Shown here: one piece after another, positions 1 through 10,614 of the stretch
How the letters are laid out: every line of letters starts with the position of its first letter
How positions within the stretch are numbered: position 1 is the stretch's first letter
Source: Phaseolus vulgaris
Taxonomy: Eukaryota; Streptophyta; Magnoliopsida; Fabales; Fabaceae
Direction: 5' to 3'
Assembly: GCF_000499845.2 (NCBI RefSeq)
Contig: NC_023759.2
Coordinates: forward strand, 36,626,273-36,690,272
Length of the DNA stretch: 64,000 nt
Translations under genes and position numbers: made by a program
Notes under the pieces: model-generated
Seen by the model: only the letters and a program-made list of their open reading frames with translations
What the model was told of the DNA's origin: nothing
The model's database searches: none

Positions 1-2
1 TG

Positions 3-431
3 CCACTGGAAATAAAGATCCAGTCATCCTCTGATGACCCCAATGCGTATATTTGAATTCTTCTGTAGTTTGTTGGGCTCATCCGAAGCTTTCATGGAAA
101 CCGAGCTTTAAATATCAATCATCATCTGATCTGCCTTGTCATTGTAACAAGCAGCATCAGGGACATCGCTTCTATGGTGGCAGACACCAGTGCTCTATCT
201 TTGAACAACTATGGTATCTTCTTCTAGTTTTCTGTTATCAATTATCTCTTTAGCCCCAGTTTATTACGAAGGGTACATATATTGGATATGGGTTTTGACA
301 GATCATCATCCTATCAAGAGTGTACCTGGGACAATATACATAAGAAACCAATTCCCCTGCTCCTTCACGAAGTTGATCACGTTTTTTCTTCTTTTACAAA
401 TCATGAATCTGGTATTTATGTGATTGATTAG
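3..431 (+). pseudogene. Unidentified broken reading frame at left edge
   Basis: One frame (codons starting at position 3) reads like protein for 142 codons. It is interrupted by three in-frame stops: TGA at 54-56, TAG at 66-68 and TAG at 225-227. It ends with TAG at 429-431. The stretch from about 228 to 428 has a balanced, protein-like composition, including the segment GFDRSSSYQECTWDNIHKKP. I do not recognise the family. It could be a decayed gene copy, or terminal exons of a gene starting left of the window: ttcttctgtag just before position 69 resembles a 3' splice site. The frame being shared across all three stops favours a processed or decayed copy, because an intron between the pieces would have to be implausibly short. 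Confidence 0.35.
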
Positions 432-1857
432 TAGCGAAAATATGAGCTTTTAGGACCAAGTTATTTTTACTTATACAGTGCATTGTCTTTCATTTTTTTC
501 TCTCGACAAAGCATGTTTAACTGTCTTGGAAAAGCATTAACATGCAAAAGTAATTAACTTATAGTGATAGCTATTCAGTTCTCTCCACTATCCTTTCCTT
601 CAAAACTTGCTTGACAAATCTGTAAATCAATGACTTCATGTCTTATTTGACAAAAAGGCATAAGCAGAAGGTTGCCCAGCACCTCAACTTTGGAAAGATT
701 TTACTATATACAGAAGGAATGTACAATTAGATGAGTAGAGATTTTAAAAAATACCTGAGGAAGTCGCATGTCAAAAATGGTCTGCAGTCTCCTCTCATGT
801 CTTAACCTACGCTCCACCTTCATATTAATTTTGATCAGTAAAATTTGTTTTTTCCTTCCCTATTTTTAAAGTGCATGCATTCATGAAGTGTTGAAGGAAA
901 GCAAGTAGAACACAATATTAGTCAAATGAACTTAGTCCTAGAAGCCAACATTCTCCCATCTAAATTCTTCCATGTGAAATCCCAGCTTCATGAAGAAACT
1001 GAAAAACAATGAAGATTCTTAAGTTTCACAATCAGCCCTGTAGCATATATTTTCTCGAACACAAATTTTTTATTTCATGTTATAATACCTCAAAATGAGA
1101 CGAACTACAACATCAGCATGCACAGCCCGTGAATTCAAATTTCTCTTCATTCGCTCGAAATGGGAATGTAAATTGTTTATTTGTTATGATGAATAGTAAG
1201 ATTTCTTTTGCCATTAATGTTAATGCAATTTTTAATTACAATCCACAGCACTAGCTGGTAACAGAAGAGGAACTGTCCATGATTATTAATATTCTCTCTT
1301 TCGAGTGAGGATGGAAATTACTGTTTCTACATTAAGTGCAAAAGCTTAAAATGGCAAAACATGGCCATCCATTTATTTGATGTTTGCACATGATATAACT
1401 TCAACATAATTTATAGCTTCCTATAACTTATGTAAGCTGTCGGAGTGTGATTTTCACATAATTCATACTTAGTTTTGAACCACTCGTGTTTTAAAAATGT
1501 AGCTCATCAAGAAATTCATGATTTTGGTCTGAGAGTAAAGTGGAACTTCAAAACTATATCGTGTAAAATTATAGGCCTCTCTATCAGCACATCAACAGCA
1601 CAAGAAAACTCAAATCAATTTACCAAACATGCACACACAAATGAAGATAGAATCAATTCAATCCTCCCCCCTTTTTCCTTTCTATATTCCATTGCCTTCC
1701 AAATGTCAAAGAATAATGACATAGCGTGACCTCCAAATAATACACACACTCTCTTATCTTGAGTTCAAATGTCAGTATGTAAATATCATTTGAAATTCAG
1801 GACCACTAATCCAAATGCAATGCTTACAAGTAACCTTAAAAGAAAGAAAACCACTAA
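432..1857. other. Intergenic, no gene seen
   Basis: AT-rich sequence with only short, unconvincing open frames. It lies between the broken frame on the left and the 3' end of the minus-strand DTW gene, whose 3' untranslated region or a further small exon may lie in its right part. Confidence 0.5.
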
Positions 1858-2592
1858 CTAACCTTGTTCAGAACCCTCCCTCTTTTCCTTTTCCTCAGCC
1901 TTCTTCTTCAACAACTTCGGCCTGGGCTTCACGGGCTTCACAAACCCAGCCTGCAATCTCACCATCTCCCTCAAAACCCCAACCAGCTTCTCTTCAATCT
2001 CGGGCCCATTGGGCTCGAGCACGCGCAAGGCCCGAGCCACAGCCTCCATGGTGCTAACGCACCCGGCGAAAGGCTCCTTCCGCAAAATCAATTCGGAGTC
2101 ATAAATGCTTCCGCCGCCAACACTTTCATCCACGCCCAGACAAACCCTAGTGGCGAATTCGGAGAGGAAGCCCTCGCTGGCCCGCACCATCTCGCGCGCG
2201 TGCTGCCACGTGGCGTCGAAGACGATGAGGACGAGGTCGGCGGAGGGGCGCACGGCGGAGATGTGGAGGGCGGGGGTTGTGGAGGAGGCGGAGGAGGGGA
2301 AGAGGTAGAGCGCGGGGGGAGAGCGGTCGAGGATTGGGGAGAGGCCGCGACGGAGGCGGCGGGAGGTGACGGAGGAGGCGCGGAGGAGGGACTTGTTGAG
2401 GATTGGAGTGGTGGAGAGCTTGTGGCGTGCCTCGTGAGGGTGTTGAACGATGAGAATGCGAGTGGCGGTTTGGATAGGAGGAAGGGGAAGCGCGTGGCAG
2501 AGACAGACGCGCGTAGGACGGTCGCAGTTGGTGCAGATGGAGCGATGGCGAGGTTCAGGTGAAAGAGCGTCTTCTTCTGCTTTAGGCTCCAT
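1858..2592 (-). CDS. DTW-domain tRNA-uridine aminocarboxypropyltransferase
   Basis: A 244-residue protein starting at a true ATG (complement of 2590-2592). It has the N-terminal cysteine cluster CTNCDRPTRVCLC (about residues 20-32). It also has the family signature as DATWQHAREM (about residues 125-134), where the canonical motif is DxTW. Family knowledge: DTW/TAPT proteins transfer a 3-amino-3-carboxypropyl group from SAM to uridine in tRNA, giving acp3U; the plant proteins are about this length. The C terminus is a lysine/glutamate-rich tail, as in many tRNA-binding proteins. The coding part is strikingly GC-rich (about 2100-2450) compared with its AT-rich surroundings. The last codons read into AAG|GTTAGT, a good 5' splice site, so the annotated stop could instead lie in an intron with a further small exon to the left; the sequence alone does not decide this. 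Confidence 0.85.
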   Translation of the reverse strand: MEPKAEEDALSPEPRHRSICTNCDRPTRVCLCHALPLPPIQTATRILIVQHPHEARHKLSTTPILNKSLLRASSVTSRRLRRGLSPILDRSPPALYLFPSSASSTTPALHISAVRPSADLVLIVFDATWQHAREMVRASEGFLSEFATRVCLGVDESVGGGSIYDSELILRKEPFAGCVSTMEAVARALRVLEPNGPEIEEKLVGVLREMVRLQAGFVKPVKPRPKLLKKKAEEKEKREGSEQG

Positions 2593-3318
2593 GCAATGTA
2601 ATATTACAACACTTCCTCTTTCTCCATCTACACGCTACTCCAAACAGAGACAACCTATTACCTCTGCAAGACATTATTAACCTATGTTCTGTTGTTAATT
2701 AAGATTTGATAAAAATTATAACAATGAAAAATTGATTATTTTTTAGATATAACACTTTAATACCATTATTTCTTCCAAAATGTTTGATTCACATCAGCAT
2801 GGTGACAACCGTCGGGAAATTAACGTGGTTATAAAATTAAGTTAAAATATTATTTTTCACATTTTAAAAAAATTGTTTTCATAACTTTCTTTTAATAATA
2901 TAACAACATAATAAAATATATTACACTTAAATTAAAAAAAATGATTAAAATTTTGATATTATTAATTATTAAATAATTAATTTTTTAAAATATTAAAATC
3001 TCTCTGTTCAATTTTGTAGACACAAATAATTGATAAAAAGAAAATTTTTAATTTTCCAAAATTATTAAAATTAAAAAAAAATCTCATATTTACTATATTT
3101 AAGAAAATTTTATGTTATGATTTTCAAAACAATTATTTATATAAAATATGAAAATCTATTTTTTCTTAAAATATAATAAAAATTTAAATAATAAAAGTTT
3201 TAATCAATAATATATTTTATTAATCCAACAAATTTATTTATAAAATTTATAATTTATGAGATTCATAATTTTTTAAGTATAAAAAAATACACATATTTAA
3301 TGTCTCTTTAAAATAATT
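2593..3318. other. AT-rich intergenic spacer
   Basis: Upstream region of the DTW gene. It is extremely AT-rich with homopolymer A/T runs. No ORF, RNA gene or recognisable element was seen. Confidence 0.5.
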
Positions 3319-3422
3319 TGTGTAACGATTGGTACTAGACAAGCTAGTGATCGACCATCCGAGGTAAATAACAACATAAAGAACACAATAAATAACGGTA
3401 ACGAATAAAGAATAAGGACACT

Positions 3423-3431
3423 TATATAAAA
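3423..3431 (+). promoter_or_regulatory. TATA box of the gypsy LTR remnant
   Basis: TATATAAAA followed by GGGG lies inside the presumed LTR, about 200 bp before its end. This is the usual position of the U3 promoter of a plant LTR. Confidence 0.45.
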
Positions 3432-3703
3432 GGGGACATGACAAAGGAGTAAGGTACGTTAGACAGAGCACTGGCTTGAGTGTCAGAGTGCAATCGCAGG
3501 TACCGAGCCGACCGAGCGTCAATATTAAAGGAAGGAGATTGAAGGAGACAGGAAGATCACTGACACATCGGCCACTCATCAACAAGCATAAGTACTATTT
3601 GGGCCCCTCACTATCCTCACAAGTACAATTAGCGCCCACCGTGGGGCCGAGACATCACAGTGGTGTCAACAAGGAACAACGTCAACCATGACACCATAAC
3701 CTG

Positions 3704-4402
3704 ATGGCAGAAGAACAAATGGCTCTAATCCAAGCCCTCCAAGCACAGATGGAGGAGTTGCAGCAGAAAAGTATTGCTGACCAATAGAAGAACAAAGAGG
3801 ATCGACGCCAACCTTAGGGACGCTGACAAGACGAAGAAATGCTCTGGTTAAAAAGGCAGAATGAGAATTTGTTACGATGAATTGGAAGTCTCGAGCGGGA
3901 AAAGAAATCCCGAACACCTCACCCTACAACCAATCAATCCAAATCCATACCACCAGGTTTGTCAACTCACCCAAATCCCCAAACTCACCAGAGCTCCAGA
4001 AACAATCTTGCCCCGACCGAGGAAGAAGACCAGAGAGGGCACCCATTCACATATGAGACAATCAATGCTCCACTCCCTCCAATGTGAAAAGGATTAGCCA
4101 TCAAACCTTACGATGGTTCCACCAACCCATATGAGCACCTGAATGTCTTTAAAACACAGATGACCTTATACACAATTGACAAAACACTATGGTGTAAAGT
4201 GTTTCCTACCTCTCTCCAAGAAGGACCACTCATTTGGTTCACCAAACTTCCTACCAATTTCGTGGGGGAATTTCAAAAGGGAAGAATTCTAGATGAAGCG
4301 TTACAAGCCGAACTCATCCCGACCCTAAAAGAGTCACAAACCTCGCAAAACGCCACAAAAACAAAGAAATGCCACGTGTATTTATATTATTTATTTTATT
4401 AA
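3704..4402 (+). pseudogene. Truncated gypsy gag
   Basis: It begins with ATG at 3704 (glutamine-rich N terminus) and has stops within the first 30 codons and again around 3810-3880. Gag-like sequence resumes in another frame up to about 4370, with the conserved IKPYDGSTNPYEHL and LIWFTKLP stretches of plant gypsy gag. The final residues before the stop at 4402 are not gag-like and run into AT-rich spacer, so the truncation point is near 4370. Confidence 0.65.
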
Positions 4403-6555
4403 TTGTATTTAATATTAAAAATTAAATAAATAATTTTATTATTTTTGTATTTTTATTGGTATAAATTTATAATTTATTTTAATAAATATAAATACATGTT
4501 AGAAATTGAGTGCATCTGGTAACTTAAACATAAATAACTTAATAATTATATATGATAATGTTATATTTAAAATCTTAATTTATAATATTGATTGATTTAT
4601 TATGATAAATAATTTTATTATATATTAATTATAATTGTTTAGATTTTTCTCTGGATTTCAAATTTCAAATTTTTATTAATTTTTTAAAGGTTAATTAATT
4701 AATTCTTAATTACTAAAAAAACTAAATATCAATTTAAAAATATTAATAATTGATATTTTAATTAAATAATATAATGGTCACAAAAATACAAACATTAATG
4801 TATACCGATAACTAATAATTTAACTCGCACATTATTAATAAACTTATGCATTAAATTTGAGTTTAAAGAAAACAAGTAAAAAAATATTTTTATCTTCCAT
4901 TTATCAATTTCACTTTTAAAGAAAAAATAGTATATTTTAAAAAATATAGAATGTAATTCAGTTGATATTTTTTCACTTAATTTCGTTTCAAGAAATTATT
5001 TCTTTAGTTTAGTTCAATTTGAATTGAACTCAATTCACTTCTTTTAAAAAAGAGCGTTTAAAACTAAATTGGGTCAAATATAATAACTGAAAACTGATCA
5101 AAAATTGAAAATCAATTAAAACTGATTTTTCTTTTAAATATTTTGTACATACATCTTTCTAACATAAGTGGCTTTGGTTGGAATTCCAGATAAAAAATCA
5201 AATAATCTAGTCAATTCAAATAAAACTACTTATGGTATTTAAATATCATATTACATATTTAGACTTAATTAAAAAACATTCATATTTTGATTTATATTTA
5301 CTAAAACATAATAAAATAAATTGTAGTGTAATTTTTATTTGAAAAACATTTAGTTTATTTACAAATATAAGAGAAAATTTGACATTATAAATATAACAGT
5401 AATTATATAAAAATAATTCAAAACAAGCATCTATATTTGACATTTTTGTTTATATTTGATAATTTTTCCTTATAAAATATTTACAATTTTTATGTAACAA
5501 ATATTTATAAATGTTCTAATTCTGTTTATAATTTTATAATAAAAAATTAGAAAATTAATATAAACTAAATCAATTTAAATAATTATTTAGTGAAAAAACT
5601 GAATCAAATCTAACTGAAAAAATATAATTGTTTGTGAAACTTTAGCATTAGTGATTTAAATTAAAGACAATTGTCATTGTGCAGGATCTCTCTGGAAAGT
5701 GAATTAGGGTTGTAAAACACATTAAATCGGTTTGTTTGTATTTATTTATTAAAAAAACTTGGCATTTTTTTTAATAAAATGACTATATTTTTATTCTTTA
5801 TGTATTTGTTGAATACATTTATTTCAAAAATAAATATTTTTTTCAACTTATTTAAAAAAAATAAATCAAACAAACATCTTAAAAAACTATAGTAAGTATT
5901 CTTTTTATTAAAAACCATTTTTACGTCAAAAAAATCTTTAGCAGTTTTTTAAAAAATTTATTTCAAAAACATTTATTTTAAATTTAAACAAACCAATGAA
6001 TTATATATTGATTAAATTGACAATGTAAAATATTGTTTCAGTTGTTGGTAGAAAGAGAATTCTACATATATTATTACATAATTTGTTTATTCTGAATAGT
6101 TTTAAAATAAATTATGATGTTATTACACCAGTTATTAATTATAATTAATTTAGTATCAACCGATAAATGTAAGTAGTAACTTATCTTAACCCATTTTTTA
6201 TTATATATTTCATTATTAGGCTTATTATAAATTATATAATTGTGAGAAATATTTATTAAATTAGAATTAGAACTAACACAAATTTACGATTTTCAATGTA
6301 AAAAATGAATAGTGTGATATATCATTAATTTTTGCAAGAATTTTATTTTATTTTCTTATTAATTTTAATAAAGATATATCATTAATACAGTTGCTAAAGC
6401 ATCTTATATATTCTTTATGTATGTCCCGTATCAACAGTAACCATTCAAAAATTATAGAAATATGATAACCAAAATCCATAGGATAACTTTTGCAATTAAA
6501 GTTAGTCATATTTACATGAATTCAAAAAATATTTTATCCTAAAAGAACTTCATGT
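4403..6555. other. AT-rich intergenic spacer
   Basis: About 2.1 kb of low-complexity AT-rich DNA between the gypsy remnant and the 3' end of the FRS gene. It has no convincing coding potential and no repeat structure that I could identify. The part next to 6555 should hold the 3' UTR of the minus-strand FRS gene. Confidence 0.5.
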
Positions 6556-8517
6556 TCAATTTATCATATTGCTGTGTTTCTGTACATCCACATGAGAAGA
6601 GTTTCTCAGTAACGATGTCCATGGTTCAAGTTTCTCCTTCAAGTTACACAGGGTATCCTTTACAAAAGAACTTGTACCCTCAAATTCAGCTGCAGCAGCA
6701 GCAATACTATTGAATTGATTGCATAACAGATCAAACCTCTGCACTTGAGGTCCAAAATGCTCAACACCATAGCTGGTTTTGACATAAACATGCTTCCTCT
6801 GAACATTTTTCCTCCATCTGTCCAATATATATTTACAGGGGACCTCCTTTACTCTCTCTTGTGACAGTACTGCAAGTGAGTGCCTACAAAGTAAACCTCT
6901 GAACTCAAAGAAATGACAACTGCATTTTAGATCACAATCTTCCCTGTTATATATGACTTCAACCAAGGATTCCTTAGGTTTATCCTCTGTTATCATATCC
7001 TCTATCACATTGTAGTGACAAATAGAACCATCTTCAAAAGCAACAAAAACGTTACAATCAGCCTTTCCAACAAATTCACGTTGAACCTCCACAAACTTGG
7101 CGTGAGTATAAGCAGATTGAAACTGCCTCTCGATTGAAGAACTGGTAACACAAGTCTGGCTGTTACTGGATGAATGTATGTCAGCTATATACTCCTTCTC
7201 AGCCTTATATTGCAAGGCATTATTGTACTGATCAACAAATTGCTTCAGAGTTGTTTGTCGGTTTATATATCCGTCAAAACATGTAAGCCTACTTCCACTT
7301 TGTGGATTAATATACATTCCAGCCCAAAATCCACCTCTTACAAAGGAAGGAGCCCAGCGATGTCGCTCAAGGGACAATTCCTTCAACCATTTATTTTCTT
7401 TGAGGTCAAAATCCTCCACAATCTTCTTCCATTTCTCCTCAAATTCATCTGTTGTTGGTGTGTCATACACAACATTCTGCACACGATCTCTTAAGGTCTT
7501 GCAATTAGCGTACTCTTGGATTACTTCGGGAAGTTTTCCCATTATATTTGACAAACACCACCGGTGTGGAATGGAGGGGTATACAGTTTCAACTGCTTTC
7601 TGCATAGTCCTGCAGCAATGATCTGTTACGATTCCTTGTGGGGGTACACCAGACATGCAATGCAACAATGATTCAAACAACCAAATAAATGACTGTGAGT
7701 CTTCAGATGATAACAACCCACAACCAAATAGTACAGATTGCCCATGATGGTTAACTCCAACAAAAGTTACAAGTGGCACTTTGTAGTGATTAGAAAAGCA
7801 TGAAGTATCAACTGTCACCACATCACCAAACGATTCATATGCAGCTCTACTCCTTCCATCAGACCAGAAAACATTCTTCACGCTGAACAAATCATCCAAG
7901 TCAATTGCATAGAAGAAGTTTCTATCTTGTTCTTGCATCCTCACCAGATACTTCTGAAGGGCATCACCATCTCCATTTTCTCCAATCCCATGTCTTTCTT
8001 TCTGATCTTGCTCTGATATCTTGTTAACACCCATGTCAATAACTTCTGGATCCATTTTCCTTTTACATTTCATCTCAATATTAATTGGGAATACACTAGG
8101 AGTACCCAATTCATGATTGTGACCGAGAGTAACTGCACTAACTCGATAGGTTCCATCTTTACGTAAAGTCAAATTTATCCTAGCAGTACAATACTGTTTC
8201 TTTGATGCATCAATAGCAGTTTTAGTTCTCTCAGAACACACCAGTATCAAATATTTAACTTTGCCTTCTCGTCCCCTTTTTGAGGTTCTAGTCTTGACGT
8301 TGAAGCCCATTTGGTTGGCATATCTTGTGTAATACAATCTTGCCTCAGGTTCTGACCTAAAGATCATTCCAGGCCGTGGCACAGGATAAACATCATCACT
8401 TTCATCCAAAGTAATGGCTCCAATCTTACATTCTTTAGGTAACCGAGAGATCAAGTGTTCCTCAGTCCCACTAGAAATAGTATCTAACTGAGCATCTGAA
8501 TGACTTCGTTCACCCAT
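6556..8517 (-). CDS. FAR1-RELATED SEQUENCE (FRS) family protein
   Basis: A 653-residue intact ORF. Residues about 48-137 form the FAR1-type zinc-binding DNA-binding domain (PRPGMIF...GHNHELG). Residues about 230-330 form a MULE-type transposase core: VDTS at 235-238, VGVNHHGQSVLFGCGLL, TDHCC at 298-302, and HRWC at 318-321. Residues 530-548 form a SWIM zinc finger (C532, C534, C544, H546; CRHSLAVL). This domain order defines FHY3/FAR1 proteins, domesticated Mutator transposases that act as nuclear transcription factors in light signalling and development. It is shorter than FHY3/FAR1 (over 800 residues), as many FRS members are. The ATG is 4 bases after a strong 3' splice site (TTTTCCTGTAG, complement of about 8522-8532), so a 5' UTR intron lies upstream and the coding part is one exon. 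Which FRS member it is cannot be decided here. Confidence 0.92.
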   Translation of the reverse strand: MGERSHSDAQLDTISSGTEEHLISRLPKECKIGAITLDESDDVYPVPRPGMIFRSEPEARLYYTRYANQMGFNVKTRTSKRGREGKVKYLILVCSERTKTAIDASKKQYCTARINLTLRKDGTYRVSAVTLGHNHELGTPSVFPINIEMKCKRKMDPEVIDMGVNKISEQDQKERHGIGENGDGDALQKYLVRMQEQDRNFFYAIDLDDLFSVKNVFWSDGRSRAAYESFGDVVTVDTSCFSNHYKVPLVTFVGVNHHGQSVLFGCGLLSSEDSQSFIWLFESLLHCMSGVPPQGIVTDHCCRTMQKAVETVYPSIPHRWCLSNIMGKLPEVIQEYANCKTLRDRVQNVVYDTPTTDEFEEKWKKIVEDFDLKENKWLKELSLERHRWAPSFVRGGFWAGMYINPQSGSRLTCFDGYINRQTTLKQFVDQYNNALQYKAEKEYIADIHSSSNSQTCVTSSSIERQFQSAYTHAKFVEVQREFVGKADCNVFVAFEDGSICHYNVIEDMITEDKPKESLVEVIYNREDCDLKCSCHFFEFRGLLCRHSLAVLSQERVKEVPCKYILDRWRKNVQRKHVYVKTSYGVEHFGPQVQRFDLLCNQFNSIAAAAAEFEGTSSFVKDTLCNLKEKLEPWTSLLRNSSHVDVQKHSNMIN

Positions 8518-9672
8518 TTCCTACAGGAAAAGCAACCTAGTCAAAACTCAAAACTAGGAATTTAGGAATGTAAGCATGTAATTACAATTCTTTACTTTCT
8601 TTTTTACCTGCAAGGTTTTAAGAAACAGTCTCCAATTATTATTTCAGCCACAACCTCTAGGAGGGTTTCAGGGTCAAGGTAACTGCAATTATGGCCACTG
8701 GTCACATTTATTCTTAATTTCTTACAGTATCAAAATTATTATGAAACTGTGACTGGGACTGTGATAAGAATTTAAAACCTTGTTTACTTAAATTATACTC
8801 AGATCTACAAAATAACTTCTAGCACCATGATGAGGCTACAGTATATTAGTATTCTGCTGCTGAAGCTATTCAAAATACAAATTAACAATTCAACCAGCAA
8901 GAATCAAATACACTATCAGGTAAAATAGTTAAAAAAAAATCCACAAAATTTGTAGGCTTGCCCTACCTAGACATCAGAATTCTTTAAGTAACAATGAAAT
9001 TGAAAATTCCTTTGGACAAGAAGAGTAAAAAAAGAGAGAAGATCATAAATACCCAGAGCTCAAAATGGTGCTGGTTTGGTGTCTAACCTAATTAATGTTA
9101 CTCTTCACTCCCTTTGAAACGACATCAAGAGTACTTGTTGCTCTGAAAACAGTGTGCTTTTGTTGGGAGAGAAGGAAAAGGCTTTGACTCACATTTCTGA
9201 ATGTTTAGGGCATTTTTTGGTTTCATCAATTCAGTCTTATTCTTCTTTTTTTATTATTTACTCTGAAATCCACTAAGAAATGAAAGGAAAAACATGGAGA
9301 AATGGAAAAAGTGAGTCTGGTCAATATGAAATAGGATGAGAAAAAAATAAAGACACTGTAATTTAATTGAATATTATACATAATTAAATCTATTTTTAGT
9401 TTATGTTTCACATATTTTAATTCCTATAATTTTTTATTATAAATTTGATTTAAAATAATTATAATCTATCATTAATATATCATTCAATTCAATGGTTGAC
9501 TAAACTATTTTCTATTCTATAAAAAAAATTAAAACATCTACTAATAGGAAGAAGGCCATGGTATTTATTATAAAAAAGAATACAGATGAACAAAATTGAA
9601 AATAGATGAAAAAAAGAAAAAAAAACAAAGATATGAGAATAAATATTTCTTCAGTTTTTCTATTAAAATCAA
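8518..9672. other. FRS leader intron and upstream region
   Basis: No separate gene seen. The part next to 8518 should hold the 5' UTR intron of the minus-strand FRS gene, because an acceptor site lies immediately before its ATG. The first exon and promoter probably lie near 9050-9200. The rest is AT-rich spacer. Confidence 0.4.
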
Positions 9673-9815
9673 GATATAATTATCTTATCGGTTCCTACAT
9701 TTATGGTCAATATTCAATTTAGTACAAAAGTGTTTAAAAAAAATCAATTTGGTCCTTATGTTTTTTAAAAAGTATCACAATTGGTCTTTTATGTTAAGTC
9801 TCATATGACGGTGTC
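9673..9815 (+). repeat. Left terminal inverted repeat of the MULE-like element
   Basis: Pairs with 10480-10614 in inverted orientation with scattered mismatches; for example ATCAATTTGGTCCTTATG on the left against ATCAATTTGGTCCCTATG in the reversed right end. Confidence 0.8.
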
Positions 9816-10149
9816 AAGTGTTGCTTATGTGATAGAGAAAATTATTGATGCGGCCCATCAATTTAAAGACACATCAGATTAGATGTTGTGTGAGGTGGCA
9901 AGTAGAGGGTTTGACAGAGATTAGTAAAGATTAAGGGTCAGGGTTTCTTCTTCTCACTACTTTTGTATGGTGATTTGTGGACGGATAATCGTTTATGGAC
10001 GGAGTTCAGTTTTGTGGATTGTTGGTGGGAGAAAGGAATTGACTTTTGTGATTAGTTCTTCGATTTGGTCCTCGTTGTTGTTTTTTCAATAAAAAACAAG
10101 CATAATAATATTCATGATCAAGTTCTGCACAAACAAATAAGTTATTGAC

Positions 10150-10221
10150 GACTAGATCGAGATTGGAAGATGATCGACTAGATCGAGATTGGAAGATGAT
10201 GGTCAAATCAAGATTGGAAGT
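10150..10221 (+). repeat. 26-bp tandem repeat inside the MULE-like element
   Basis: Two nearly perfect copies of a 26-bp unit (GACTAGATCGAGATTGGAAG followed by ATGATC/G) lie at 10150-10175 and 10176-10201. A third, diverged copy (TCAAATCAAGATTGGAAG) follows. Confidence 0.8.
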
Positions 10222-10479
10222 TATTGACATCTATAAGAATCTTGCTCAACTCTTCGTCATTCCTCACAACCAATTGAATGACGATGCACAATTCGTGTCT
10301 TTTTGTTGTCTCTCGTGGTGTTTCCAACTAACTGAAAAACTTGAAAAATCAGACACAAAAAACGTTCAATTGAAAGGGAAACCAAAATTAATTATTGTCG
10401 ATTTATTGTTAGAAAATTGAACATGTTAGCTAAAATAGGAGAAATCAACCTATAACCCCAATTGTCACTTACACCGTCA

Positions 10480-10614
10480 ATAGGTGAGACTTAAAAGAAA
10501 TGACCAATTTTGATACTTTTTAAAAAACATAGGGACCAAATTGATTTTTTTTAAATCACGGTTCTAAATTGAATGTTGAGCCTAAATGTAGGGACCAATA
10601 AGATAGTTATACCC
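10480..10614 (-). repeat. Right terminal inverted repeat of the MULE-like element
   Basis: Reverse complement of the left terminal repeat. It ends in ACCC at 10614 and is followed by the duplicated target AAAATCAA. Confidence 0.8.

Larger units (their letters stand above)
3319..4402 (+). mobile_element. Gypsy LTR-retrotransposon remnant (LTR, PBS, partial gag)
   Basis: A left LTR-like segment (about 3319-3627, TG...ACA) contains a TATA box. It is followed at 3629-3648 by the leader TAGCGCCCACCGTGGGGCC, the typical primer-binding position and type of many legume gypsy elements. A gag start follows at 3704 (MAEEQMALIQALQAQ) and soon hits a stop at 'ADQ*'. A later frame reads GLAIKPYDGSTNPYEHLNVF and continues to about 4370 (LIWFTKLP, typical of gypsy gag). 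Everything downstream (protease, RT, integrase, 3' LTR) is missing, so this is a 5'-end fragment about 1.1 kb long. No target duplication can be assessed. Confidence 0.75.
9673..10614. mobile_element. Non-autonomous DNA transposon with long terminal inverted repeats (MULE-like)
   Basis: The left end (9673 to about 9810) and the right end (about 10480-10614) are inverted copies over roughly 130-150 bp. Shared stretches include CAATTTGGTCC.TATGTTTTTTAAAAAGTATCA and TTAAGTCTCA. The outermost bases are GATATAATTATCTTAT on the left and, reversed, GGGTATAACTATCTTAT on the right. The element is bracketed by the direct repeat AAAATCAA at 9665-9672 and 10615-10622. An 8-9 bp duplication plus long TIRs fits Mutator-like elements. 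The interior (about 600 bp) has no transposase, so it would need one in trans. A hAT origin (8-bp duplication) is less likely because hAT TIRs are short. Confidence 0.8.

Noticed and set aside
1864..2562. 232-codon plus-strand open frame opposite the DTW gene
   Set aside because: Glycine-rich shadow of the GC-rich minus-strand DTW coding sequence.
10145..10420. 91-codon open frame inside the MULE-like element
   Set aside because: Starts in a small tandem repeat and has no protein features; treated as transposon interior.
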